Assembly: GCF_005844085.1 (NCBI RefSeq)
Contig: NZ_VCDI01000004.1
Location: 186,001 to 250,000, forward strand
DNA from: Lichenicoccus roseus
Lineage (GTDB): Bacteria > Pseudomonadota > Alphaproteobacteria > Acetobacterales > Acetobacteraceae
Reading direction: 5' to 3'
DNA length: 64,000 nt
Position 1 is the first letter of the stretch. Every line of letters begins with the position of its first letter. The position numbers were made by a program, and so were the translations under genes. Positions 18,024 to 26,533 of the stretch are shown here, piece after piece. The notes below the pieces were generated by a model. That model was not told the DNA's origin. It saw nothing but the letters and a program-made list of their open reading frames with translations, and made no database searches.

Positions 18024-19667
18024 TCAATCGCTCCCATATGTCGATCGCAGCAGCGTCTTGTCGATCTTCCCGGTGGGCGTCAGCGGCATGGCGGTGATCC
18101 GGAGTACCGTGTCGGGCAGCCACCAGGACGCGACCCGGCCGCGCAGCGCCTCGATCAAATCCTCTCCGGAGACCTCGCGATCATCCCGCGTCTCCACCAG
18201 CAGGATCGGCCGCTCGCCCCATTTCTCGTCCTGCCGGCCGATCACGGCGGCCAGCGAGATGTCCGGATGCGCGCCGACGATGGCCTCGATGGCGCCCGGA
18301 TTGATCCACTCGCCTCCTGACTTGATCAGGTCCTTCGAGCGGCCGGTGATGGCAAGGTTGCCGTCCGCGTCGATGCGGGCGAGATCGCCGGTCGGGAACC
18401 AGCCGGCGGCGTCGGTGGCTGGCTCGGCCTGGCCGAAATAGCGTTCGATCACGGCGGCGCCACGCACGCGCAGATGGCCCTCCGGTCCGCGCTGCTGCGG
18501 CAGCGGCACGCCGTCGGCATCGGTCAGCAGCAGGTCGACGCCGATCGCCGGCCGACCGCTCAGGGCAGCCGAACGCCCGGTGGCGCTCAACGGCGCCACC
18601 GTGCCGGACGGCGACAGCTCGGTCATGCCCCAGCTGGTCTGCACCACCACGCCCAGCCGCTGTTCGAGGCGGGCCATCAGCGCCGGCGGCATCGCGGCAC
18701 CGCCCATGCAGATACGCCTGAGCGACGGCAGGCTGCCGCCATGGGCTTCGAGATGCTCGAGCAGGCCGAGCCAGACGGTCGGCACGCCGACGGCGAGCGT
18801 GACGCCTTCGCGCTCGATCAGCGCGGCGAGACTGGCACCGTCCAACCGGCGCCCCGGCAGCACCAGCTTCGCGCCAACCGCCGGGACCGCGAAGGGCAGC
18901 CCCCAGGCATTGGCGTGCGCCATCGGCACGCCGACCAGCACGCTGTCCTGCCTGGTGATGCCGAGCACGTCCGCCTGCAGCAGGCGCAGCGTATGCAGGA
19001 AGGTCGCGCGGTGGGTGTAGGTGACGCCCTTCGGCGCCCCGGTGGTGCCGGATGTGAAGCACAGCCCGGCCGGCGACCGCTCGTCGAAACGCCCCCAGCC
19101 TGGATCGGCGGCGATGCCGTCCGGCTCGGCCGCGGCGATGCGCTCGAGCAGCGGTTCGAGGGGCTGTTCGAGCGGGCGCTCATCCGTGGACAGCGGCCCG
19201 GCGGCGGCCGGCATGACCGCGTCGCCGTCGATGACCAGGATGTGGCCGATACCGGGCGCCCCGGCGGACAGCGCGCGTGCCAGCGGCAGCAGGTCGGCAC
19301 TGGCGATCAAGACCCGGCAGGACGCCGCCGCGGCCATCCTGCCGAGCTCGGTGGCAGTCTGGCGGGGATTGAGCGTGAGGCAGCAGGCGCCCATACCCAT
19401 AATGGCATACCAGCTCTCGACATGCGCCTGCGTGTTCCAGGCGAGCGTCGCCACATGTTCGCCCGGCACGATCCCGAGGTCGGCGAACAGCGCGCTCAGG
19501 CGACGGCTGCGCTCGCGCAAACCGGCATAGCCGACGCGCGCGACCTCGCCGCCATGACTGGCCGTCACCAGCTCGCACCCTGGATGCCATCGCGCGGCAT
19601 GGTCGAGGAACCGGTCCAGGGTGAGCGGGAAATCCTGCATCGCGCCGTCGATCACACCCGCCATCAT
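18024..19667 (-). CDS. Acyl-CoA ligase (AMP-forming, FadD/DmdB-like)
   Basis: ATP-dependent ligase of about 547 residues that activates a carboxylic acid to its CoA thioester. The AMP-binding P-loop is FTSGTTGAPKGVTYTH, followed by a TSWGMTELSP box. Adenylate-binding GWFPTGDLARID and the C-terminal hinge ITGRSKDLIKSGGEWINP are present, and the catalytic lysine is in PTGKIDK. Two adjacent ATGs (19664, 19667) follow a GGAG element. In the operon it would act after the transporter and before the SDR and thiolase. The chain or ring specificity is not readable. Confidence 0.9.
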   Translation of the reverse strand: MMAGVIDGAMQDFPLTLDRFLDHAARWHPGCELVTASHGGEVARVGYAGLRERSRRLSALFADLGIVPGEHVATLAWNTQAHVESWYAIMGMGACCLTLNPRQTATELGRMAAAASCRVLIASADLLPLARALSAGAPGIGHILVIDGDAVMPAAAGPLSTDERPLEQPLEPLLERIAAAEPDGIAADPGWGRFDERSPAGLCFTSGTTGAPKGVTYTHRATFLHTLRLLQADVLGITRQDSVLVGVPMAHANAWGLPFAVPAVGAKLVLPGRRLDGASLAALIEREGVTLAVGVPTVWLGLLEHLEAHGGSLPSLRRICMGGAAMPPALMARLEQRLGVVVQTSWGMTELSPSGTVAPLSATGRSAALSGRPAIGVDLLLTDADGVPLPQQRGPEGHLRVRGAAVIERYFGQAEPATDAAGWFPTGDLARIDADGNLAITGRSKDLIKSGGEWINPGAIEAIVGAHPDISLAAVIGRQDEKWGERPILLVETRDDREVSGEDLIEALRGRVASWWLPDTVLRITAMPLTPTGKIDKTLLRSTYGSD

Positions 19668-19719
19668 CGCACTCCGCCGGTCCGGCCGGCTGTGGTCCGG
19701 ACCGCTGTATCTGGTCCGG

Positions 19720-21099
19720 TCATTCGAGCGCGGTCCGTGCGACGGCGGCCGGCATGGTGGCGCCCTGGGTAGCGGCCTGCGTTCCATCCTCGCGGGCGAC
19801 GCGGCTCAGCAGGAAGATCGGCACCAGCGCCAATGCCGAGGCAATGGCGATCAGGTAGAAGCCGGAGCTGCTGCGACCGGTCCAGCTCTCCGCCAGGCCG
19901 AACAGGTAGGGCCCGACGAAGCCGCCGGAGAGGCCCATGGTGTTGATGGCGGCTAGCCCGGCGGCGGCCTGCAGGCCGTTCAGCTGGCGCATGGCGACCG
20001 CCCAGTATACCGGCAGCACACCGACGCCGAAGATCGCGCCGCAGACGATGAACAGCATCTGCAGCACGTGGTTGCCGGTGCTGCCGAAGCCGAGCCCGCA
20101 GAGCAGGAAACCGATCGTCACGGCGGCCAGGAACAGGCTGTCGCTCGGCACCCGTCGATGCAGGCGGGGAATGACCAGCACGCCGATCAGGGCGCCGATG
20201 CCGATGCTGCTCGAGACGATGCCGAGCAGCAGCGGCGACGTCACGTTCATCTGGTGGATGGCGCCCGGGGCGAAGAACACCAGGCCGTTCCAGCCGACCT
20301 GGTTGAGAAAGTAGATGGTGCCGATCAGCAGGGTGGTGGCGGAGCCGAGCCCCTTGGTCCAGCCATGCGACTCGATGGCTGCGCGCTGCTCCGTGTTGGC
20401 GATGGCGCGGCGTTCCAGCACGGCTGCCTCCTCCGGATTCAGCCAGGTGGCCGAGCGCGGCCGGTCTGGAAGGCGGAACCACAGGAACACGCCCATCGCG
20501 ATGGTCGGCAGTCCCTCGATGAGGAACATCCACTGCCAGCCCTGCAGCCCGCCGGCCCCGTTCAGCTCCATCAGCAGCCCGCCGAACGGGTTTCCGAAGA
20601 TGATGGCGAGCGGCGGCGCGACATACAGCCAGCCCACCATGATCGAGCGCTCGCGATAGGCGAACCAGCTTGTGATCAGATACAGCAGGGCCGGGAACAA
20701 TCCGGCCTCGGCGGCGCCGAGCAGAACGCGCAGGACATAGAACGACAGGTCGCCGCGCACGAACACCATGGCGACCGAGACGATGCCCCAGGTGACGGCG
20801 ATGCGCGCGATCCAGCGGCGTGGACCGATCCGGTAGGCGAGCAGGTTGCTCGGCACTTCCAGGAAGGCGTAGGCGATGAAGAACAGTCCTGAACCCAGGC
20901 CGTAGGCCGCCGGCCCGATGCCGAGATCGCGCTGGAATGCGGGCTTGGCCAGCGCGACGTTGGTGCGATCCAGATACGACAGCAGATAGATCAGGATTAT
21001 CATCGGCAGCAGCACGCGGATCGCCTTGCGCGCTGCCGCGTCGTAGCGGCGGTCCTCGATCGGTGCGTCGTCCCGGTGATCCGCATATTGGACGGTCAT
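19720..21099 (-). CDS. MFS transporter of the anion:cation symporter (ACS) type
   Basis: A 459-residue, 12-helix major facilitator. The first helix region carries YLDRTNVALA, typical of the ACS family that imports organic and aromatic acids. A middle cytoplasmic loop (LPDRPRSATWLNPEEAAVLERR) also matches the family. It lies between the exported esterase and the acyl-CoA ligase on the same strand, 57 bp after the esterase stop side and 52 bp before the ligase. A role importing the acid released outside the cell is inferred from this order. Confidence 0.88.
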   Translation of the reverse strand: MTVQYADHRDDAPIEDRRYDAAARKAIRVLLPMIILIYLLSYLDRTNVALAKPAFQRDLGIGPAAYGLGSGLFFIAYAFLEVPSNLLAYRIGPRRWIARIAVTWGIVSVAMVFVRGDLSFYVLRVLLGAAEAGLFPALLYLITSWFAYRERSIMVGWLYVAPPLAIIFGNPFGGLLMELNGAGGLQGWQWMFLIEGLPTIAMGVFLWFRLPDRPRSATWLNPEEAAVLERRAIANTEQRAAIESHGWTKGLGSATTLLIGTIYFLNQVGWNGLVFFAPGAIHQMNVTSPLLLGIVSSSIGIGALIGVLVIPRLHRRVPSDSLFLAAVTIGFLLCGLGFGSTGNHVLQMLFIVCGAIFGVGVLPVYWAVAMRQLNGLQAAAGLAAINTMGLSGGFVGPYLFGLAESWTGRSSSGFYLIAIASALALVPIFLLSRVAREDGTQAATQGATMPAAVARTALE

Positions 21100-21156
21100 C
21101 TGTTTCCCCCTTTGTCCGGATCCGGCTCTTGCGGCCGGTAGCGAGAACGGTCGTTT

Positions 21157-22944
21157 TCAATCGCCCCAGTGTGGGTCGGTCATCTGGTCGAGCACGGGTG
21201 CGGACGGCACGCAGGCGAACGAGCCGGCCTGGTTCGCATCGCCGCCGCGATAGGCCGCGTGCAGCGGATACTGGCAAAGCGGACGCTGGAACGCGATGCC
21301 GCTCGCGGGCGTGTCGTTGAGGTACTTGGTCGCGGTGATCCGGGTTGGCGGCACGCCGTGCTCGACCCAGGCAATCAGCGCGCCGAGGGCATCGTCCTGC
21401 CGGTCGAGCGGCACCGGCGGCAGTGGCTGCGAGGTGGCGCCGAAGCTGTTGGCGCCAGGCCCGCCGTCGCAATGCTCGACGCCCGGCGCCATGAACAGGC
21501 GGAGATAGCTGTTCACCTTTACAGGATCGGTGGCGAACACCGCCGTGTAGTAGTTGATCGCCGTGGCGCTAGGGATCAGCGGATCGTCGTAACCCTGGTA
21601 GAGCAGCATGCGGCCGCCGTGCCTGGCGAAGGCGGACAGGTTGGTGCTGTTTGCATTGACCGTGCCGGCGAAGCTGTCGCCGCCGATCGGGAACGCATCC
21701 GCGGCATCCAAGGCCTTGCTGATCAGCACATTGGTGTTCCGGTGCTTGGTCAGCAGGGAAGGCCACTGCCACGACGGGCCGTAGATCCAGTAGAACAGGC
21801 TGTCGAAGTCCGGTTCGGCCTGGATCTGCGTCCAGGTGAGGCCGATGTCGCCGATGAAGCCGTTTGCCGCTGTAAGCGGGATCGGCTCTTCCGCGCCGCG
21901 CTCGAAACCGGGCTGTTCGCGACGTCCGAGATCGTCGTTCACGCCGTTCCAGTAGACACCGATCGTCGTCGCCTGCGCAGGCGTGAGGCAACTGCATTTC
22001 GCCGATGTAGGATCGGTGCACGGCACCTCCTCGGATACGCCGTGACAGATCAGCTGGTGGACGTCGGCAGGGCAGGAATAGGGCTGCTCGAGGAAATCGT
22101 CGGTCGCGAGCCCGCCATCGTGACCTGCGCATCGCGCCAGGACATTGCCGTGGATGAGAGCGAGGGCGGCGTTGGTCAGGTATCCGCCGGGCTCGCGGGC
22201 ATTGGCGTAGAGCGCGGGGCTCGAGGCGATCTGGTGGGTGCGGTTGTGCGCCGGCGCGCCGGCCAGGATGCCGTCGTAGTCGGTGGGGAAGCGCTGGCTC
22301 TCGGAGAACGCGTTCTGGCCGCCGGTGGAGCAGCCAGCGAAGTAGCTGTGCGCCGGCTGGTTGCCGTACAGCGCCGCGGTCACCTGCTTGCCGACCAGCG
22401 TCATCACATGGGTCGCGGCGTAGCCGAAATCCCTGATCGACTGGGGATTGCCGTAAAGCCCGCCGGGCTTGCTGCCGCCGCCGGTCGCGTCGCCGCAGGA
22501 AAGCGGGTTGCAGGCATAACGTAGCCCGGTGCCGAGGTCGTCGTTGGCGACGGCAAAGCCTTCCTGCAGGCGTTGCGACAGCGCCACGTAGTCGAGGGTG
22601 CCGGCGTAGCCGCCGTTGCCGGTGCCGATGAAGCGACCGTTCCAGCCCTGCTCCGGCAGCCAGGCCTCGATGGAAATGAGCGACTGCGCGGGATTGCCGT
22701 TCGAGGACGCCGTGATCTGCACCCGGCAGAACGCCGGCAGGCCGGTGATCGACGCGGTATAGCCGGGGGGCAGGAAGCTGCCGCCGGTGACTTCGGTGCC
22801 CTGGGCAGAGACGACGGTCGCGCCGCCGCCGAGGTTGAAGGCCGTCGGCGAGATCGTCTCGCAGGACGAGGCGTGCGCGGCCGGGGCCGCCGCGAGGGCC
22901 ATGGGCAGGGCCAGCCAAAACATGTGGCGCGATTGCGCGAACAT
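21157..22944 (-). CDS. Exported tannase/feruloyl esterase
   Basis: Secreted alpha/beta hydrolase of 595 residues with a signal peptide (LALPMALAAAPAAHA). It follows the tannase/feruloyl esterase pattern. The nucleophile is S206, directly preceded by C205 in YFAGCSTGGQN. The acid is the aspartate in YQGYDDPLIPS. The histidine in APGVEHCDGG is followed by a cysteine, giving the family CS-D-HC arrangement. It should cleave ester bonds of gallate-, ferulate- or similar hydroxy-aromatic esters in the periplasm or outside. A strong AGGAGG precedes the ATG. It is the first gene of the minus-strand operon and diverges from the radical-SAM gene. Confidence 0.9.
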   Translation of the reverse strand: MFAQSRHMFWLALPMALAAAPAAHASSCETISPTAFNLGGGATVVSAQGTEVTGGSFLPPGYTASITGLPAFCRVQITASSNGNPAQSLISIEAWLPEQGWNGRFIGTGNGGYAGTLDYVALSQRLQEGFAVANDDLGTGLRYACNPLSCGDATGGGSKPGGLYGNPQSIRDFGYAATHVMTLVGKQVTAALYGNQPAHSYFAGCSTGGQNAFSESQRFPTDYDGILAGAPAHNRTHQIASSPALYANAREPGGYLTNAALALIHGNVLARCAGHDGGLATDDFLEQPYSCPADVHQLICHGVSEEVPCTDPTSAKCSCLTPAQATTIGVYWNGVNDDLGRREQPGFERGAEEPIPLTAANGFIGDIGLTWTQIQAEPDFDSLFYWIYGPSWQWPSLLTKHRNTNVLISKALDAADAFPIGGDSFAGTVNANSTNLSAFARHGGRMLLYQGYDDPLIPSATAINYYTAVFATDPVKVNSYLRLFMAPGVEHCDGGPGANSFGATSQPLPPVPLDRQDDALGALIAWVEHGVPPTRITATKYLNDTPASGIAFQRPLCQYPLHAAYRGGDANQAGSFACVPSAPVLDQMTDPHWGD

Positions 22945-23116
22945 TCCGCTCCTCCTTCAGGTCCCTCTGTCGGGGACGCATTTGACGCGAGAATGGGCAC
23001 CAGAACGTTTCGCTGTAAATTCACTAACATGAGAGTGAGTTTGTGCATCGCAACAAGGTTCCGGCACGTGCGTTCAGAGCTCCCGCGCATGGATACCCAG
23101 AGGCTTGCATGCGAGC

Positions 23117-23131
23117 GAACAATACAGGAAC
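23117..23131 (+). promoter_or_regulatory. LexA (SOS) box
   Basis: GAACAATACAGGAAC is a perfect GAAC-N7-GAAC direct repeat, the reverse complement of the alphaproteobacterial LexA site GTTC-N7-GTTC. It ends nine bases before the GTG start of the radical-SAM repair gene, close enough to block transcription or initiation. Together with the repair functions of the two downstream genes, this makes SOS control likely. The promoter -35/-10 could not be fixed with confidence. Confidence 0.75.
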
Positions 23132-23139
23132 ATGGCTAA

Positions 23140-24369
23140 GTGGAACTTCTCCAGAAGCTCGAGATCCTGGCCGACGCCGCGAAATACGACGCGTCCTGCG
23201 CCTCGAGCGGCACCGACAAGCGCGACAGTCGTGGCGCCAAGGACGGCGTCGGTTCCACCGAAGGCATGGGCATCTGCCACGCCTATGCGCCGGACGGCCG
23301 CTGCATCTCGCTGCTCAAGATCCTGCTGACCAACTCCTGCCTGTTCGAGTGCGCCTACTGCATCAACCGCGCCTCCTCGAACGTGCGCCGGGCCCGCTTC
23401 ACGGTGGACGAGGTGGTCCGCCTCACGCTCGGCTTCTACCGGCGCAACTGCATCGAGGGGCTGTTCCTGTCTTCCGGCATCATCAAGTCGCCGGACTACA
23501 CCATGGAGCAGGTGATCGGCGTCGCCCGCACGCTGCGCGAGACGCACGGATTCCGCGGCTACATCCACCTCAAGACCATTCCGGACGCCGATCCGCTGCT
23601 GCTCGAGGAGGCCGGGCGCTGGGCCGACCGGCTTTCGATCAACGTCGAACTCCCCACCGAGGCGGCGCTCGCCGACTACGCGCCGGAGAAGGACATGGGC
23701 GGCATCAGGCGCTCGATGGGCCGCATCCGGCTCGGCATCGACGCCGCCCGCGAGAAGACCGCACCGGGCCGGGCGAAGCCGCGCCGGTTCGCGCCGGCTG
23801 GCCAGTCCACCCAGATGATCATCGGCGCGGATGCGAGCTCCGACCGCACCATCCTGCGCACCAGCACCAACCTGTATGGATCGTATGGTTTGAAGCGGGT
23901 CTACTACTCGGCCTTCTCGCCGATCCCGGATGCGGCGGTGGCCCTACCGCTCCGACCGGCGCCGCTTCTGCGCGAGCACCGGCTGTACCAGGCCGACTGG
24001 CTGCTGCGGTTCTACGGGTTCGGCGTCGAGGAACTGACCACGGACAGTTCCGGCAACCTCGACCTCGAGCGCGACCCGAAGCTGGCCTGGGCGCTGCAGC
24101 ACCGCGAGATGTTCCCGGTCGACGTCAACCGCGCCGACAAGGAGGCGCTGCTCCGTGTGCCCGGCTTCGGGGTGAAGTCGGTGGGGCGCATCCTCACCGC
24201 GCGACGGCACCGCAGCCTGCGGATGGACGACCTTGCCCGCCTGCGCATCTCGATCGCCGCCATCGCGCCCTTCGTGGTGGCGGCCGACCACACGCCGCGC
24301 GGCGAATTGGACAGCGTCCGGCTGGCGGCACGGGTCAGCAGGAAACCGGCGCAGCTCAGCCTGCTTTGA
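23140..24369 (+). CDS. Putative DNA modification/repair radical SAM protein with HhH
   Basis: A 409-residue protein of the putative DNA modification/repair radical SAM family. The [4Fe-4S]-SAM motif CLFECAYC is at residues 67-74 (C67, C71, C74), with extra cysteines at 20, 46 and 55. An SSGI(I)KSPDYTMEQ segment follows. A C-terminal helix-hairpin-helix (VNRADKEALLRVPGFGVKS, about 325-345) can bind DNA without sequence preference. The start is a GTG at 23140, directly after a LexA box. It is co-directional with, and 7 bp from, the DUF4130-UdgX gene. The chemistry is unknown; DNA repair is inferred from the HhH, the partner and the SOS site. Confidence 0.88.
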   Translation: MELLQKLEILADAAKYDASCASSGTDKRDSRGAKDGVGSTEGMGICHAYAPDGRCISLLKILLTNSCLFECAYCINRASSNVRRARFTVDEVVRLTLGFYRRNCIEGLFLSSGIIKSPDYTMEQVIGVARTLRETHGFRGYIHLKTIPDADPLLLEEAGRWADRLSINVELPTEAALADYAPEKDMGGIRRSMGRIRLGIDAAREKTAPGRAKPRRFAPAGQSTQMIIGADASSDRTILRTSTNLYGSYGLKRVYYSAFSPIPDAAVALPLRPAPLLREHRLYQADWLLRFYGFGVEELTTDSSGNLDLERDPKLAWALQHREMFPVDVNRADKEALLRVPGFGVKSVGRILTARRHRSLRMDDLARLRISIAAIAPFVVAADHTPRGELDSVRLAARVSRKPAQLSLL

Positions 24370-24376
24370 GGCCGGC

Positions 24377-25861
24377 ATGCGGAATGTCGTCCTTGCCCAT
24401 GAAGTGGATTTCGCGGCTTGGCGCGCGGCGGCACGCGATCTCGCCATCGAGGGCGTCCCTCCCGAGGCGGTGATCTGGTCGGTGGGCGCGCCGGACGACC
24501 TCTTCGCGGGCACCGAACAGCCGCCGCAACCCGCTGCCGCCGCAGCATTCAGCGTGCCTCGGCCACTGGTCGAGCTGGCGCAGACGGTGATCCAGGCCCG
24601 CGAGCCGGAGCGATTCGCGCTGCTGTATGGCCTGATCTGGCGCACCAGCCGGGGCGAGAAGCGGGTGATCGAGGACGTCACCGACCCGCAGGTCGCGCGC
24701 GCCATCCGGCTCTCGCAGTCGGTGCGGCGCGACACCCACAAGATGCGCGCCTTCGTGCGCTTCCGGGCGGTCGAGGAGGAGGGCGTTACCCGCTATGTGT
24801 CGTGGTTCGAGCCCGACCACTTCATCGTCGAGGCCAATGCCGACTTCTTCGTGCGCCGCTTCGCCACCATGGTGTTCTCGATCCTGACGCCGTACCGCAG
24901 CCTGCACTGGACCGGCAGTCAGGTCGATTTCAGCCCCGGCGCCGACCCCTCGCAGGTGCCGGACGACGACGCGCTGGAGCGCTACTGGCGCGCCTATTTC
25001 AGCTCGATCTTCAATCCGGCGCGGCTGAAGGTCTCGGCGATGACGTCGGAGATGCCGCGCAAATACTGGCGCAACCTGCCCGAGGCCGCCGCCATTCCCG
25101 AACTGGTGCGCGCGGCGCAAGAGCGCACCAGGACCATGCTGGAGACTGCTCCGATGCCGAAGACCGCCCCGACGCCCAAGGCTGCAACGCGTCCGAAGGC
25201 AGCCCAGTCGCTCGTCGAACCGGGTGAGCCCGCCATCGGCGACCTGTTGGCGGACACCCTTCCGGCCTCGGTCGCGGCGCTCGCCAGGGACGCGGCCGGG
25301 TGCCGGCGCTGCCCGCTCTGGCAGCCGGCGACGCAGACGGTGTTCGGCGAGGGTCCGCAGGATGCGGCGATGATGATGGTCGGCGAGCAGCCGGGCGACC
25401 AGGAGGATCTTGCGGGCCGGCCGTTCGTCGGGCCTGCCGGCCAGCTGCTCGACCGCGCCATACGCGAGGCCGGGATCGACCGGCAGGCGGTCTACGTCAC
25501 CAATGCGGTGAAGCACTTCAAGTTCGAGCCGCGCGGCAAGCGGCGCATCCACCAGAAGCCGGACAACAGCGAGATCACCGCCTGCGCCCCATGGCTGGCC
25601 GAGGAACGGCGGCTGGTGCGTCCGGCCCTGCTGCTGATGCTCGGCGCCACCGCCGCCCGCGCGGTACTGGGCCGGACGGTGACCATCTCGCGCGAGCGCG
25701 GCCGGCCGATCCCGCTGGAGGGAAACACCCAGGGCTTCGTCACCGTGCACCCGTCCTACCTGCTGCGGCTGCCGGACGAGGAGGCGAAGCGGCGTGAATA
25801 TGCCGCCTTCGTCGCCGATCTTACGCACGCAAGGGAGCTGCTCGCGGAACTGGCGGCCTGA
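24377..25861 (+). CDS. DUF4130 (TIGR03915-type) - UdgX fusion, uracil-DNA binding protein
   Basis: A 494-residue fusion. Residues 1-250 form a DUF4130/TIGR03915-like domain with VRRDTHKMRAFVRFR and HFIVEANADFFVRRF. After an Ala/Pro/Lys-rich linker (255-285), residues 290-494 are a UdgX-type uracil-DNA glycosylase: motif A GEQPGDQEDLAGRPF at 336-350, the signature KRRIH at 388-392 and HPSYLLR at 458-464. In UdgX the histidine of KRRIH bonds covalently to the excised uracil site, making a suicide complex. Cysteines for the iron-sulfur cluster are C309, C312 and C403; a fourth ligand is not evident (M421 lies where family-4 enzymes often have Cys). It is in an operon with the radical-SAM gene. 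Its 3' end overlaps an opposite-strand lipoprotein gene by 41 bp. Confidence 0.9.
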   Translation: MRNVVLAHEVDFAAWRAAARDLAIEGVPPEAVIWSVGAPDDLFAGTEQPPQPAAAAAFSVPRPLVELAQTVIQAREPERFALLYGLIWRTSRGEKRVIEDVTDPQVARAIRLSQSVRRDTHKMRAFVRFRAVEEEGVTRYVSWFEPDHFIVEANADFFVRRFATMVFSILTPYRSLHWTGSQVDFSPGADPSQVPDDDALERYWRAYFSSIFNPARLKVSAMTSEMPRKYWRNLPEAAAIPELVRAAQERTRTMLETAPMPKTAPTPKAATRPKAAQSLVEPGEPAIGDLLADTLPASVAALARDAAGCRRCPLWQPATQTVFGEGPQDAAMMMVGEQPGDQEDLAGRPFVGPAGQLLDRAIREAGIDRQAVYVTNAVKHFKFEPRGKRRIHQKPDNSEITACAPWLAEERRLVRPALLLMLGATAARAVLGRTVTISRERGRPIPLEGNTQGFVTVHPSYLLRLPDEEAKRREYAAFVADLTHARELLAELAA

Positions 25862-26471
25862 GAGAAGGTGCCAGCAGCAGCGGCTGCTCGGAGAAGGTGT
25901 CGATCGGCACGCGGCCGAAGTCGCGCAGCGGCAGCGCCTGTTGCGGGGGCAGCGTACCGGCGCGCGCGACGGCACTCCGCACGACCGCAAGTGTCGACGG
26001 CGCCACCGTCGCCGGGGTGGCGGCCAGGATGGCGATGGTGCCGCGATACTGCGACGGCGAGGTCGAGCTGTTGAGGGTCGCGATCTCCTGGGCGAGGTAG
26101 CCGTCCAGGCCGACATAGTCCTTCAGGGTCTGCTCGAGGTCAGGCTGCGACGGCAGCAGGATCAGCGCCTCGCAGATGGCGATCTGCTGCAGATCCATGC
26201 CCTCGATCCGGTCGGACACCGCCTGCGTCGTGTCGGCGAAGGATACCCCGCCGACCTGCGCCTTGATCACCGCACCGAACGGCAGGGTGATGCCGCTGAT
26301 GCTGAAGGTCTCGGAGCGCGGACTGTAGAGTTCCCGGCAGACCAGCCCGACCTGTTGCATGCCGCCGCCGGGCTCCGGCACGTCGACGTAGCCACGCATG
26401 ACCACGCCGGGGTCACAGGCGGCGAGGCACAGCAGGGAGAGCACGCAAAGCCGGGATCGATTGTTCGCCAT
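25821..26471 (-). CDS. Putative lipoprotein, function unknown
   Basis: About 216 residues with a lipoprotein signal ending in the lipobox LAAC, followed by DPGVV, so it is expected to be lipid-anchored. The remainder has no recognised domain: a beta-rich first half (GMQQVGLVCRELYSPRSETFSIS) and a helical second half (RIEGMDLQQIAICEALI). The ATG at 26471 has GGAGAG eight bases upstream. It ends inside the UdgX gene on the other strand. It lies downstream of, and in the same direction as, the DyP-like gene. Confidence 0.7.
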   Translation of the reverse strand: MANNRSRLCVLSLLCLAACDPGVVMRGYVDVPEPGGGMQQVGLVCRELYSPRSETFSISGITLPFGAVIKAQVGGVSFADTTQAVSDRIEGMDLQQIAICEALILLPSQPDLEQTLKDYVGLDGYLAQEIATLNSSTSPSQYRGTIAILAATPATVAPSTLAVVRSAVARAGTLPPQQALPLRDFGRVPIDTFSEQPLLLAPSLRPPVPRAAPLRA

Positions 26472-26533
26472 CACGCCGGCTCTCCCGCCGCCGCCCGTCG
26501 CGGTGCGTGGACAGCCTAGCGTGTCCCCACCGG

